A stretch of 64,000 nucleotides of DNA from Nectonema munidae (taxonomy: Eukaryota; Nematomorpha; Nectonematoida; Nectonematidae), in the NCBI GenBank assembly GCA_030549495.1, contig JAUIRK010000570.1, positions 1,217,501-1,281,500 on the forward strand. The letters run 5' to 3'. The notes beneath the pieces were generated by a model. The model saw nothing but the letters and a program-made list of their open reading frames with translations. It was not told the origin of the DNA and searched no databases. Positions 10,870-22,010 of this stretch are shown here, piece by piece (position 1 is the first letter of the stretch; each line of letters starts with the position of its first letter). A program made the translations under genes and the position numbers.

Positions 10870-12137
10870 TCTCCCAAAATCACAAACAGAGAACTGAACA
10901 AAACTATAAACTCCATGCGAACAACTCCTTCCAGCAGCCTTGACCATATATCAATTAAACATATAAAGAATGAATATCACATTTTACAGTCTACAATTCT
11001 TGCTTCAATTTAAGCTACTTCCCCTCTATTTGGAAAATATGACAACTAATACTCATTCCTAAACCAAACCGAGATCATAGTCAGATTATAATTGAAAACC
11101 TATCTGTTTATTACCAACACATAGGTAAAATTATTGAAAAAATTCTAAGAAAACGAATAATAATTCACTACATACTCAAGCATAACTTAATACACCCTAA
11201 CTAATTTGCATATCTACCAAATAGGGGCACGGAATTGCTTCTGACCCCCCTCACCCTATATCTAGTACAAAAACTAAAAAATCAGCTCACCGCGACAACG
11301 ATCTTCCTAGACATTCAAAACGTCTTCAACTCAGCATGGCACCCTGCCATTATCAACAGCCTTACTTATAACAACTACCCGCCTTATATCATCAAACTTA
11401 TTTCCAATTACCTCAGGAATCGTATTGTTGTTCTATTACTTAACTTCAAATACTTCCAAACATTAACCCTCTCTAATCCACAAGGTGGCTGTCAATCGGA
11501 AGTTCTTTGGTTAGTTCTCATAAACCCAATCCTTCACTTCATAAATTCTAACTCATTTTCTCAGACACACTTTAATCAAACAACATTAACAACACCCTGA
11601 ACCTGATTTCATAAAATAATCAAAACGCTAACAAGTATAAAATCTCTTTTAACATGGATAAACTCAAACGCATACACTTCACAAGGAAGAGAACTATTGT
11701 ACTACCACTAAAACTGAATGCTGTGTTACAACTTACCCCCGAACGATATATAAAATACCTTGGCATCACACTCCAATCAAATTTGAAATTAACATCTCAC
11801 TTCAAAAACATACACACTAATCTGAAACTAATCAACCTTAGTAAACACTTCACAACCAAACTCTTTTGGTGTCCCTCTCATTCATCCACTTTTGAAAACT
11901 TCTTAATCGACTACTTATCAAAATCCACCCTCTCATCTTCACAATGCTTTCTAAACCCATCTTTACCTTTATTAACTTTCGAACCATTCCTAAATAACTC
12001 AATCACAACATACCTTCTAAGTTAGCCCAATTCACTCTGAATACAACCTTTACCATAATACGATGGTTCAGCTCACATTGCCCATGCTATGCATACCTTT
12101 TCAAGATAAAACTACACTCCAACCCTTTTTTCAAACA
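10870..12137 (+). pseudogene. LINE copy A, 5' part: reverse transcriptase remnant
   Basis: From about 11050 the plus strand reads a broken reverse transcriptase: a PKPNRDHS-like block, GKIIEKILRKR, then 11235-11600 with FLDIQNVFNSAWHPAIINSL (first Asp motif) and PPYIIKLISNYLRNR. The following SNPQGG box is followed by a degraded block. The 11654-12025 frame holds YIKYLGITLQSNLK, the region after the palm, and then jumps directly to the end of an RNase H domain (FENFLIDYLSKSTL). Compared with copy B at 16742-17730, the first half of RNase H is deleted here. The style is that of the R1/I/Jockey range. The Gypsy element interrupts the copy at 12138. Confidence 0.75.
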
Positions 12138-12225
12138 TGATTAAGTTAGAGTATAAGCACAGGTAGCAAACAAAGATAAGGATTATACAGACATTATGTG
12201 GTGTTGATATAGTTGTGTGATCAAT
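12138..12225 (-). repeat. Truncated 3' LTR of the Gypsy element
   Basis: This 88-bp stretch matches 15643-15731 almost base for base (shared blocks include TTAAGTTAGAGTATAAGCAC and ACATTATGTGGTGTT). Similarity stops at GATCAAT, where integrase coding sequence begins. The U3 part present at the other end (about 170 bp) is absent, so integrase runs straight into the remaining LTR, probably through a deletion. Confidence 0.8.
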
Positions 12226-12970
12226 AGGTCAGCTGAAGAAACTGTTGATTCACGTCCATCTGGATACTTTATATGAGCATAATTGGGGTTTGCTTGTATT
12301 AATTCTATTTTGTCAACCAGACGATCATTTTTACTATTTCTTATAAAACGGCGTAGGAAAACAGGTCCTGGATGCAAAAGCCAGGTAGGTAATGACGAAC
12401 CTTGACAGGACTTGCGAGGAAAATTGAAAAAGCGTTCATGTGGTGTTTCATTTGTGGCGGTAGACAGCAACGATCTAATGGAATGAAGTGCTTGAGAAAG
12501 AACAATTTCCCAATTTGATTCTTGTAGATTATTTGTTTTCAAAGCAAGTTGTATGTTCTTCCATATAATGCCATTGAAACGTTCCACTTGGCTGTTTCCA
12601 GTTGGATGATAAGGAGTTATTCTGCTCACTGCCACTCCATTTTGAGTAAGGTAGGCGATTGTCTCTCGTGAAAGGAAGCAAGAACCACTGTTCGAATGAA
12701 TATAATTAGTCATACCACATAATGAAAAGATTGTATCAAGACATCGAATTACTGTCTCTAAAGAAGTATTGCTACACGGAATAACAAAAGGAAAACGCGA
12801 ATATTCATCGATTGCTGTGAACAAATAAATATTCTTTGAATTAGAAGGAACAGTCGATACTCAATCTCTCCATCGGTCGCATTGCTTTGATGAGGTGGGT
12901 TTCAGGTGGTCGATGAAACCTTGGCTTTAGTTCTGCACATAATTTACAAGAGTTACATATGTCTTTAACA
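12183..12970 (-). pseudogene. Gypsy integrase
   Basis: The intact frame at 12824-12183 (213 codons) covers the core and C-terminus. Just upstream, about 12970-12830, out-of-frame text gives the zinc-binding end (CNSCKLC) and a SIDCSF block holding the first catalytic Asp. In the core, the position where the second Asp is expected reads HSNSGSCFLS, with Asn in place of Asp. The catalytic Glu region is present as GNSQVERFNG. The C-terminus ends inside the LTR. The D-to-N change plus a frame break after the zinc region make strand transfer unlikely. Confidence 0.85.
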
Positions 12971-13000
12971 TTTTCAGTTGAAAAAGGCAAGTTTTTAGAT

Positions 13001-13729
13001 CTAACATAGTGTAAAAACCTTGTCGTTCCAGGATTGACATAAATTATCGTGGAGATTTTTCAATTTGAAGGGTGTTGTACAGGCGTACGCACAATGCATT
13101 CTTGTTAAGGCGTCAGCAGCAACATTTTCTTGTCCTGGGCGATATTTTATAGAATAGGAAAACGAAGCTAACTCCAATCTCCAGCATTGAATTTTATCGT
13201 TCTTTATTTTTGAACGTTTTCTGTTATCCAACATGAATGCGACCGAACGCTGATCTGTTATGATAGTAAAATGACGTCCAGAGAGAAGATGAGACCATTT
13301 ACGTATAGCTTCAATGATGTAAGTTGCCTCTTTCTCCACTGGTGGGTAATGACGTTCATATCCATGTAGTTTACGTGACATGAAAGCAACATGCCTTCCA
13401 TTTTGATTCAAGGTTGCCGATATTGCCACATATGAGGCGTCACATTCAACTGTAAAAGGAATAGCTTTATCTATGTTACCCAGAGCGGCTTTACTCAACA
13501 AGTCCTTTAATTTATTGAAAGCAGTCATGGCCTCTTCACTTAATGGGAACGACTTTACATCATAAAGCTTTTGTGCTTCGTCTGAAAACTTCGGAATCCA
13601 CTTCGCATAATACGCAAACATCCCCAAGACTCTTTGCAGAGAGCGTTTACTGTTAGGAATAGGCAAATCTTGAAGCGGTTTGAGTATTTCATGATCAGGT
13701 CCAAGAACACTGATTGAGGTAGCGCTCAA
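13001..13729 (-). pseudogene. Gypsy reverse transcriptase thumb and RNase H
   Basis: A 242-codon frame starts in the thumb (SISVLGPDHEILKPLQDLPIP, then LGMFAYYAKWIPKF) and continues into the RNase H fold. The first RNase H acidic motif is FTVECDASYVAISATLNQNG, followed by VAFMSRKL, ERHYPPVEKEA and the FTIITDQRSVAFML motif with its Asp. The C-terminal motif is YRPGQENVAADALTRM. These features suggest an RNase H with its acidic residues retained. The frame is shifted against the upstream reverse transcriptase at about 13730. Confidence 0.88.
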
Positions 13730-14497
13730 AACAGTTTTGGAATCATTGAGAGTAAGATCTTTTCTCTCTTTTCAAGAGCAGCAAGCAGTTTCGACACATT
13801 GGCGTCATGTTCAACTTTGGTTCTTCCGCATACTGTGATATTATCCAAGTATGGATATGTATGTTTCAGTTTATCTTGTTGTACTACTTGATCGATGATT
13901 CTTTGAAAAGCTGCAACCCCATTAGTAACACCAAATGGAACTCGAGTAAATCGATACAATTTTCCATTAGCTTCAAATGCGGTGTATAGCTTGTCTTCAT
14001 CCTTGATAGGTATTTGGTGATAAGCAGATGTGAGGTCGAAAGTTGAAAAAAAATTGTACTTTGCAAGATTGTTAACCATCCGTTCTATTCTTTGAAGTGG
14101 GTAGGCGTCCAGTTCTGTAAATATGTTTATTGTAAAAGAGTAATCAATACAGAGTCTCTTTTTGTGACGGAAAAGTTCCTGTAGCCAGGACTACTTGAGC
14201 ACGCCATGGTGAGTTGCTTGATTCAATAATACCTTGTGATAAAAGTCTACTTATTTCTTTATCAATAAATTCTTTGTTTTCGTTGCTAAAGATACGAGAC
14301 TTTGTCACGATTGGTCTGGTGTTTCTTTTAAGATTTGCAAAAATTTCAGCCGTGGGAACATTAGCTAAAGCCAGACTGCAGATTGAAGTTGGCTGTATTA
14401 TAATACTAGGTTTTGAACCGCCATACTTTATCTCAACAGATTTATGTAGCTTTAAAAAATTTATTCCCAGTAAAACGTCTCCACAAAGATCTTTCAT
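13726..14497 (-). pseudogene. Gypsy reverse transcriptase fingers and palm
   Basis: Two frames cover this domain. At 14497-14144 come the end of protease (LLGINFLKLH) and the conserved linker ending IIESSNSPWRAQVVL; a frameshift near 14165 then breaks the LCIDYS block. At 14079-13726 are FFSTFDLTSAYHQIPI (first catalytic Asp), FTRVPFGVTNGVAAFQR and the catalytic box YPYLDNITVCGR. The box is YLDN where most enzymes have YxDD; a YLDN form occurs in related Gypsy elements, so it may not be a defect. Confidence 0.85.
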
Positions 14498-14544
14498 AAC
14501 TGCTAAGCGTATGTTGAAATATTGCGAACCATTTAGACGTAAAT

Positions 14545-14960
14545 CTACAACACAAATTCCATAACCAAAGCTTGCGACGTGGATAATGCAAGTGTGATGT
14601 TTTGTCTTTCTCTTTGCATGGGTAGCTTTAAACGATCAGCCAAGCTTTGACTTATAAAACTTTCTGAACTTGCTGAATCAACGATTGCCCATGCTTCTTT
14701 TCCATTTATTCCGATTTTCACTGTGGACGGTTCAAGGCAACGTGGACCCGTAGATGTTGAACAAAGAGTGGAATTGAGAGTAGCAGCAGTGAACTTTCTT
14801 TGGGATTTGATTTTAGATTGGCAAACCCTTGACCAGTGCCCAACTTTTCCACATTTTGAGCATTCTGAGTTTCTTGCTGGACATTTAATCCGAGGATGAA
14901 AAATCGTTGCCACAAAACCAACACTTTCTGCTTTTTGAAAATGATGTAGTGGCAAGTAAT
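14545..14960 (-). pseudogene. Gypsy zinc knuckles and aspartic protease
   Basis: Joining the end of the gag frame to this one gives two CCHC knuckles: CWFCGNDFHPRIKC and CSKCGKVGHWSRVC, both C-x2-C-x4-H-x4-C. The junction of the two frames falls inside the first knuckle, so one frameshift lies near 14900. The protease active site reads AIVDSASSESFIS, with Ala where the Asp-Thr/Ser-Gly triplet is expected to have Gly. Such a change would probably impair the protease. The flap and second half lie in the next frame. Confidence 0.8.
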
Positions 14961-15571
14961 TCAGGTTGAGGATCAACTTTCTTGACTTGAATTGACTTTT
15001 GGCAATCGCGTTGAGAAATGGAGTTAACAGTTGCAACTATACCACTTGATGTGTACATTTCGGCATTACGGTAAGCTGTATCCAAGGATCTAGCTTGATC
15101 ATAAGCTTGAGTTAATGTAAGTGTATTATTTTCGAGCAATCTTTGACGAATAAAGTTTGATAAGATTCCATTGAAAAAAGAATCGCGAACTAGTTCTTGA
15201 CGATATTGCTCGGCTGTGGCAGATTTGAAGTCACAATCTTTGCTTAATTTGTGCAACATTTGGAAAAACTCGTCCAATGATTCCGTAGAATTTTGCCGCC
15301 TTGTTGCTAAAAGATGTCTTGCGAATACTTTATTCTTTGTTTTGATGAATAAATTGTCTAAAATAGACATTGCGTCACCAAAAGAGGTTGAATCACTTAT
15401 GTATTCATAGGTAGAAGCTGTAAGATATCTAGTTAAACAATGGAGTTTATCAGGAGCATTTGTTCCACATTCATCAAGAAAATTTTCAAATGTTTTTCCA
15501 GTATCTGTATTCTTTTTCAGAATTTGGCTGGCATCGATAGCAAGTTTTTCAGGACAGAGTATTTTATCCAT
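14885..15571 (-). pseudogene. Gypsy gag
   Basis: A 228-codon frame starts at ATG 15571, just inside the 5' LTR and leader, and ends shortly after the first Cys of the zinc knuckle because of a frameshift. It has the usual gag capsid-like pattern of this group: DECGTNAPDKLHCLTRYL, then LDNLFIKTKNKVFARHLLAT, RRQNSTESLDEFFQML and DCDFKSATAEQYRQELVRDS. No major homology motif can be called with certainty. This is the 5'-most gene of the element. Confidence 0.85.
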
Positions 15572-15579
15572 TTGGAATG

Positions 15580-15644
15580 TTACGTTTGAATAAATTGTAA
15601 ATAACTAAAGTAGTTAGAAAAACTTTAGCTTTATTCAAACGTAA
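15580..15644. repeat. 15-bp perfect inverted repeat at the LTR/leader junction
   Basis: TTACGTTTGAATAAA at 15580-15594 is matched by TTTATTCAAACGTAA at 15630-15644. The 35-base loop itself holds a second short inverted pair (ACTAAAGT and ACTTTAG). The structure lies between the 5' LTR and gag, where a primer-binding site would normally be; no tRNA-complementary site was found. Confidence 0.8.
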
Positions 15645-15903
15645 TTAAGTTAGAGTATAAGCACAGGTAGCAAACAAAGATAAGGATTATACAGACATTA
15701 TGTGGTGTTTATATAGTTGTGTGATCAATTAGATCCTAAGGTTGAAATAAAGTGGAAGTGATAATTGTAAAAATAAGAATCAATTAAATACACGATTGTA
15801 AAAATACTAAAGGCATAATTAGTAAATGCAAGACAATTAATATCCATTGTAAAATATATGTAATATGTAATGCATTGACAATTAATATGTCAATGCCCCC
15901 ACA
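15643..15903 (-). repeat. 5' LTR of the Gypsy element
   Basis: On the minus strand it starts TGTGGGGGCATTGAC and ends near CTTAATTA, with TG at the start. It contains a TATA-like box (TATATAAACACC on the minus strand, about 15704-15715), and its last 88 bp recur at the other end of the element. It is about 260 bp long. Confidence 0.7.
15702..15716 (-). promoter_or_regulatory. Candidate TATA box in the 5' LTR
   Basis: ACTATATAAACACC on the minus strand lies about 60-70 bp before the inner end of the LTR, a plausible core promoter. The copy in the truncated LTR reads TATATCAACACC, one base changed. Confidence 0.45.
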
Positions 15904-16315
15904 TTGAAACTCCTATCCACATCATCCTCCACTGCCAAATATTCTCACCTCAACACATTAAAATCATTGATAATATAACTACACTTCTCAGATCTCCCTT
16001 CCTTCCTATTACCACTTCTATTCCACCCCATAATCATTCATCTCATTGCCACATTTATCAACTCAATAGAACCTATCCTCAACACCTACCAAAATCTAAT
16101 TCAATCTCATTAACTATTTAGACAAACACCTTTTCTCAACACAACGTCATACGAATAAACATTAATATGAACTCCCAATCTACCAAAAATTAACTTATCT
16201 ATTTTAGACTTCGCTCCATTAATACTACTTTCTATTTAGGCTTTATACAGCAATTCTCGCAAGCATATCAACTAACGTTGGAAAGTGCTTAGTAGTTATC
16301 TCCTACTATAATATT
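15904..16315 (+). pseudogene. LINE copy A, 3' part
   Basis: After the Gypsy element the plus strand resumes with ETPIHIILHCQIFSPQHIKI, which aligns to the minus-strand copy B text KTPIHIILYYPIFSS at about 17115. The 3' end is marked by GCAAGCATATCAACTAACG and TTGGAAAGTGCTTAG, which recur inverted at about 16765-16795. No (AAC)n or poly(A) tail was found. Confidence 0.7.
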
Positions 16316-16741
16316 TTCAAATCCAACATTTAAATGGAAGTTTGTGTGGCAGTTTTTTGTAGGATTTCCCACCCTCCCTTCCCTCTTTCTTTTGTATGTA
16401 TAATTCTTTTGTGATATGTTTTTCAATTTATTTTATTACATCCAAGGAAAGAGAAATCTTCCATAATTGGACTAGTGAGGTGTTTAAGGTGGCGATGGCG
16501 AGATTCGAAACAGCTTTCACATTCCAATCTGACCACAAGACCACCATCCGAAAAAAATATAAAATTTATTTTACAAATTTAATTAAAATTAAAAAAATTG
16601 ATTTAAAAAATATATAATTTAATTAAATAGTATTAAAGTTAATTTTTTTTTTTTGGTTTTAAAAAATAATGCCTTTTTCTTTGAATAAAAATGTTCATTC
16701 TCATTATAAATCAAATGGCCGTTTGAGGGTCAGTAATTAGT
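16316..16741. other. Spacer between two tail-to-tail LINE copies
   Basis: Contains T-rich and A-rich stretches and a 73-codon ORF (16396-16617) that looks like chance. The segment around 16470-16530 has a weak B-box-like GAGATTCGAAAC but no matching A box that I would defend. Confidence 0.4.
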
Positions 16742-17730
16742 TAGCCCAGAAGATATCTAAGCACTTTCCAACGTAGGTTGATATGCTTGCGTCAATTGCT
16801 AACTCGGGGATTAGTAAGGATGGGAAGTGGGTTAATGATCTAGAAGTAAGAAAGCTTTAGTGAGGTGAAAAGTATGATTTTGGTTGCTTGTGTATGGTTA
16901 TGCATATGTTTGGATGGTGTTTGATAAGGGTGGAGTTAAGTTTTGCTGGGTATAGAAGAATGGTTATATTATATTAAGAAAAAGAGAGATGTGTTGAATG
17001 ATCTTGGTGTATGATAAGAAGTTTAGTAGAGAGGAGGGAAGATCTTTAAAATATAAATGTGCTTTTTCAATGAGTTTAGTTCGTTTTGATGAAAATATTG
17101 GATAATAGAGAATAATGTGAATTGGAGTTTTAATATAAGGGCAACAAAATCTTCAAAAAGGGTTAGTCCGAGGAAGAGTATTGTTTTTATTTAGAGCAAA
17201 TTGGGATAAGGGGTAGGTATGTTGTTTTAGTAAAGCCATAGTTGGTAATTGAGTTATTTATTGATATTTCGAAAGTGAATAAAGGGAGGGTGGGGGTTAA
17301 GATATGTCGTTATGTTAGGGATGTGGATTTGGATAAGAGGTCTACAAAAAAATTCTCAAAGGAGGAGAAATAGGCGGGGTAGGACGAGAATAGTTTAATT
17401 GAGATATGGTTGCTAAGGTTGATTAATTTTTTGGCTAAGCATAGTGTTGAAAGCGGAATTTTTCTGTCAAGTAGGTCCTTGATTATGTTTTGGGAGTCTG
17501 TGAAAATGATTATATGCTTGAATTTGGATGTAAAGATGGTTAAGTTAACAATAATTTAGTTGCATGATGTTAGGAGTGCTAGGGCTTCAGTTTCGTATGC
17601 GGAGATGTTAATGTACGTGTGAATTTATTGTATGAAGAAGGGATTACTTGTATTGTGATTAAATATCGCACAAGCAGCGGTTGCTTTGTTATGTGATTTT
17701 GAGCCGTCGGTAAAAATTGAGAGAATAAGC
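16742..17730 (-). pseudogene. LINE copy B: RNase H and 3' end
   Basis: Minus-strand reading gives an RNase H domain starting FTDGSKSHNKATAACAIFN (first catalytic Asp), then ISAYETEALALLTS (Glu region), HIIIFTDSQNIIKDLLD (second Asp) and FENFFVDLLSKSTS. Stops at about 17622, 17560 and 17310 break it. The downstream text matches copy A, so the family is the same. Nothing of the reverse transcriptase is present; the copy is cut off exactly where the 31-bp minisatellite begins. Confidence 0.8.
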
Positions 17731-17734
17731 AAGC

Positions 17735-20097
17735 TGAAACAGGGAGCACTTAAACACAGGCAGGCACTCAAATAGGGAGAACCCAACATACACAAGCACA
17801 AACAAGGTGGAATTAAACACAGGCAGGCACAAACAGCGAACACTTAGACACAGGCAGGCGCAAACAGGTAACACTCAAACGCAGGCAGTTACAAACAAAG
17901 AGCACTCAAACACAGGCATTAACAAACAACGAGCACTAAATCAACAGGGAGAATCCAAACACAGTTGGGCACAAACAACGAGGGCAAGGAGAGAAGGGAG
18001 CACTTAAACACAGGCAGGCACTCAAACACAGCAAGCACCCGACACAGGCAGGCACAAACAGGGTGGACTTAACCACATGCAAGCACTTAAACAGATTTAG
18101 GCACAAAAAGGGAACACTTAAACACAGGCAAGTACCAACAGAGGGCACTCAAACACACACAGGCAAAATAGGGAGCACTCAAACACAGGCAGGAACAAAC
18201 AACGAGCACTCTATCAACAGGTAGCACCCAAACACAGGCAGGCACAAATAAGGAGCACTTAAACAGAGGTAGGACTTAAACAGAGGTAGGACTTAAACAA
18301 TAGTCAAGCAGAAACAAGGAGCACTTAAACACAGGCAGACACTCAAACCGGGAGAACCCAACACACGCAGGCACAAATAGGGTTCACTTAAACACAGGCA
18401 GGCAAAAACAGGGAGCACTTAAACAGATTCAGGCACAAAAGGGGAGCACTTTAACACAGGCAAGCATAAACAGAGGGCACTCAAATACAGGAAGGCACAA
18501 ACAGGAAGCACTCACACACATAGAGGCAAAAAAGAGCACTCAAACACAGGTAGGAATAAACAACTAGCACTCACTCAACAGGGAGCATCCAAACACCGTC
18601 AGGCACATCTAAGGAGCAATTAAACACAGGTAGGACTGAAGCAATAGGCAAGCAGAAACAGTGAGCACTTAAACACAGGCAGGCACCAATAGGGAGCACT
18701 CAAACACAGGCAGGCTCAAACAGGGAGAAACCAACACACACAGGCGCAAACAGGGTGGACATAAAAAAACTGCAGCACAAACAGGGAGCACTTAAACAGA
18801 GATAGGCACAAAAAGGGAGCACTTTAACATAGGCAAGCACCAACAGGAGGCATTCAAACACACGAAGGCACAAACAAGGAGGACTCAAAAACAGGCAGGC
18901 ACAAATATGGGGCACTCATGCACACACAAACATATACGTAGAACACTTAAACAACAGGCAGGCAAAAACAGGAGGGCCTCAAAAAGAGGCAGGCACCAAC
19001 ATGGGGCACTATAACACAGGCAGACACAAACAAGGAGCACTCAAACACAGGAAGGCTCAAACAGGAAGCACTCAAACATAGGCAGGTACAAACAGGGAGG
19101 ACTTAACACAGGCTGGCACAAACAGGGAACACTTAAACACATGCAAGCACAAATAGGGAACACTTAAACAGATTCAGGCACAAAAAGGGAGCACTTTAAC
19201 ACAGTCAAGCACCAACAGAGAGCTCTTAAAAACAGAAAGGCACAAACAGGAAGCACTCAAACATATACAGGTAAAAAAGGGGGCACTTAAACACAAGCAG
19301 GCACAATCAAGGAGCACTTAAACACAAGTATGACTTAAACAATAGGCAAGCACAAACAAAGAGGACTTAAACACAGGCTGGCACAAACAGGAAACAATTA
19401 AACACACGCAAGCACAAACAGGGAGCACTTAAATAGATTCAGGCACAAAAAGGGAGCACTTTAACACATGCAAGCACCAACAGAGGCCACTCAAACACAG
19501 GAACGCACAAACAAGGAGGCTCAAACACAGGCATTCTCAAACAGGAGGGACTCAAAAATAGGCAGGCACAAATATGGGACACTCAAGCACAGGCAGACAA
19601 AAACAGGGAATAAACAACAGGCAGGGTAAAACATGAGGTACTCAAACATAGGCATGCACAAACATGGGGCACTATAATACAGGAACAAACATGGAGCACT
19701 AAAACAACAGGCAGGCAAAAACAGGAGGCACTTAAACGTAAGCACAAACAGGGAGCACTTAAATAGATTCAGGCATAAAAAGGGAGCACTTTAACACAGG
19801 CAAGCACCAACAGGGGCCACTAAAACACAGGAACGCACAAAAAAGGACGAATCAAACAAAGGCAGGCACAAACAGGAAGCACATACAGGCAAAAACATGG
19901 AGCACTCAAACACAGGCAGGAACAAACGACGAGCACTCAATCAACAGGAAGCACCCAAACACGGTCAGGCACAAGGAGCACTTAAACACAGGTGGGACTT
20001 AAACAATAAGCAGGCAGAAACAAGGAGCACTTAAACACAGGCAGGCACTCAAATAGGGAGAACCCAACATACGCAAGCACAAACAAGGTGGAATTAA
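17735..20097. repeat. 31-bp minisatellite array 1
   Basis: About 75 degenerate units with consensus CACTCAAACACAGGCAGGCA + CAAACAGGGAG (31 bp) run without interruption. The plus strand is very poor in T. Variant units appear in fixed order: a block with AACCCAACATACGCAAG, then AACGAGGGCAAGGAG, then GATTTAGGCACAAAAAGG is shared with array 2, so units are organised in higher-order blocks. The first block recurs near the end (20040-20097). Several ORFs of 60-75 codons on both strands are by-products of stop-free units. Confidence 0.95.
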
Positions 20098-21298
20098 ACA
20101 CCTTATTTTTTTTTTGGTTATAGCCACTAAATGCCAGTTCAAACCTTATAGTTTGAACCCAAAAGTGGAATTGGTAAGGTTTCAATCACCGAAACCTGTC
20201 TTTCACACAGTGTATGCTATGTGATAATGATCAAATACAAAAGAACTTACAATTTCTAGTAATATTTATTTTAATTCATATTTTGAATAAAGAGCATTGT
20301 TAAAAACAAAAGAGAATGAAATATGCTTTTTAATTTTAAAGAAATTAAAAATATTACTAAATATTTATGAAAAATTGAAATATATTTTAAATATTTTATA
20401 AATTTCTTCGCATGGACATTATTGACATCGAGTTAACAAAAATGAAGGTCAATTTTTCACTCTTCAACGGTCTGTGTAAAATAAGCTGCAAAAAAAGCTG
20501 CAAATATAAAGTTAAATAACTTTGTAAATAATTTGAGAATTTAATTTAAATTTTGCATATTAACTAAATATAATATAGAATAAATATATTCAAAGTTTCA
20601 ATTAAATCTGTTGGCTAGAATTTATATGATAGCCTCTCAAACTTCTCTAAAAATTTTGGAAGCCATTTTAAGGGTAAAATAAGCTGCAAATTCGATGGCC
20701 ATTTTTTTTGGATTTTTAAAAATGGCGAATTCTTTTATTATTTTTGCTTCTAAAATATAATACAACAATTTTTTTTCTCGAGTTTTCTATTGTTTCAAAT
20801 TTTTTTTATAGTTTGAACTGCTTTTTCTGTAAGAAACTTAACTTATTTATTTAATTGTTTTTATAAGTTCATCGCTTATTATAATAATTTTTTTGAAGGT
20901 TGGCCTTAATATTTTTACTTAATTTATTTTATAAGTTCATCCTCTATTATATTTAACTTTTTTTAAGGCTGATCTTTGTTTTATCTGTAAGATTAATATT
21001 TTTACTTAATTTATTTTTTAAGGTTGACATTTGCTCTTGCTGTAATAAACTTTACTTTTTACTTATTTTTTTTCATAAGTTCATTCAACTTTTTTTGAAG
21101 GTCGATCTTTAATTTTCTGTAAACTTTTTTATCATCCCCTATTATATTAAACTTTTTCAAGGCGGATCTTTGCTTTATCTGTAAGAAATTAAAATTTTTT
21201 CTTTAATTCTTTTTTATAAGTTCATATTAAATATTTTTTAATTTTTTTTTTTATTTTACAAACTTTTCTCTAGACTTATTTTTTACAATTTTAGGATA
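20098..21298. other. AT-rich spacer
   Basis: Contains a small palindrome TTCAAAC-n6-GTTTGAA (about 20134-20153). A roughly 60-bp segment at 20390-20450 resembles 32765-32830 (ATATTTTATAAATT, TTCGCATrGACATTAT). No ORF or RNA signal was seen. Confidence 0.4.
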
Positions 21299-22010
21299 AA
21301 GTTTCCACGAGTTGTATGTTTTTTCTGTCGGGTATGGGACGAAGAAATGAAGCTGCAGTGTAAAGAATGCTCCAACAATTTTCATTTAAGATGTTGTAAT
21401 CTTTCACCAGAAGAGCAGGCTTTTTTTCTTTCTAATTTACACTTTTTTGTTTGTTTAATTTGTTTATATGATGGGAAGATATATAAATATTCGAATGCTA
21501 TTAATAGAATTGAAAATTATTATAACTATATGGTTAATATAAATTCAAAATTTTCTTTTATTATTGATAAAATCACTCCTTTTTTGAAAGCTGTAAAAAA
21601 AAATTTGGGAAGAGAATTTTTATAATACGCCTATCGATGAAAGTGTTCTAAATATTCTTAACCATTTTTCTATTTTTCAAAACTTTCTTCCTTTAACATC
21701 GACACCTAACGGAGAATGTTTATTTAATTCGCTTTCAATTCTTTTAAATGATGAAACTCTCTCAAATAAGTTACGTTTATTAACCGCTATTGAGCTAGGT
21801 ATTAATTTCAAAAATTATTTCAATAAAGTCTGTGATTTAGACACAGTTGTTAATTCTTTTATCAAGTATAAATGGTCGAACATTTTTATAATTCATGCTT
21901 AAATTCTGCTGTCACTGGTGAAAGTGAATATTTATTATCAGAAAATTTTGATAATTTTCGTTTATGCAACGAATTCAATGAAACAAACTCTGATAAAAAA
22001 AACATTTATT
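21299..22010 (+). pseudogene. PHD finger plus OTU-like domain, frameshifted
   Basis: The first frame (to 21625) shows a PHD-type finger: CFFC, CKEC, FHLRC and CLIC give the C4HC3 spacing over about 45 residues. It is preceded by a possible splice acceptor (TTTTACAATTTTAG at 21298). One base is lost in an A-run near 21600. The next frame (about 21624-21902) reads TPNGECLFNSLSILLNDETL and LRLLTAIELG, which matches the OTU cysteine-protease start (the G-x-C-L-F/Y motif with the catalytic Cys). A third frame continues with LNSAVTGESEYLLSENFDNF. The catalytic His block was not located. PHD and OTU modules together are known from invertebrate transposon-associated ORFs, so this may be mobile-element debris; a host origin is possible. 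Confidence 0.55.

Larger units (their letters stand above)
12138..15903 (-). mobile_element. Gypsy-type LTR retrotransposon, dead, inserted in LINE copy A
   Basis: Gag, zinc knuckles, protease, reverse transcriptase, RNase H and integrase follow in that order on the minus strand, which is the Ty3/Gypsy order. The right (5') LTR spans about 15643-15903. The left (3') LTR keeps only about 88 bp (12138-12225). LINE sequence flanks both sides: text matching copy B at about 17100 resumes at 15904. No clear 4-6 bp target duplication is seen. The coding region has several frameshifts and altered catalytic residues. The element is about 3.8 kb, short for a Gypsy element. Confidence 0.9.

Noticed and set aside
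16396-16617. 73-codon ORF and B-box-like GATTCGAAAC as a tRNA-related gene
   Set aside because: No A box at proper distance and no target duplication; the ORF ends in A-rich sequence.
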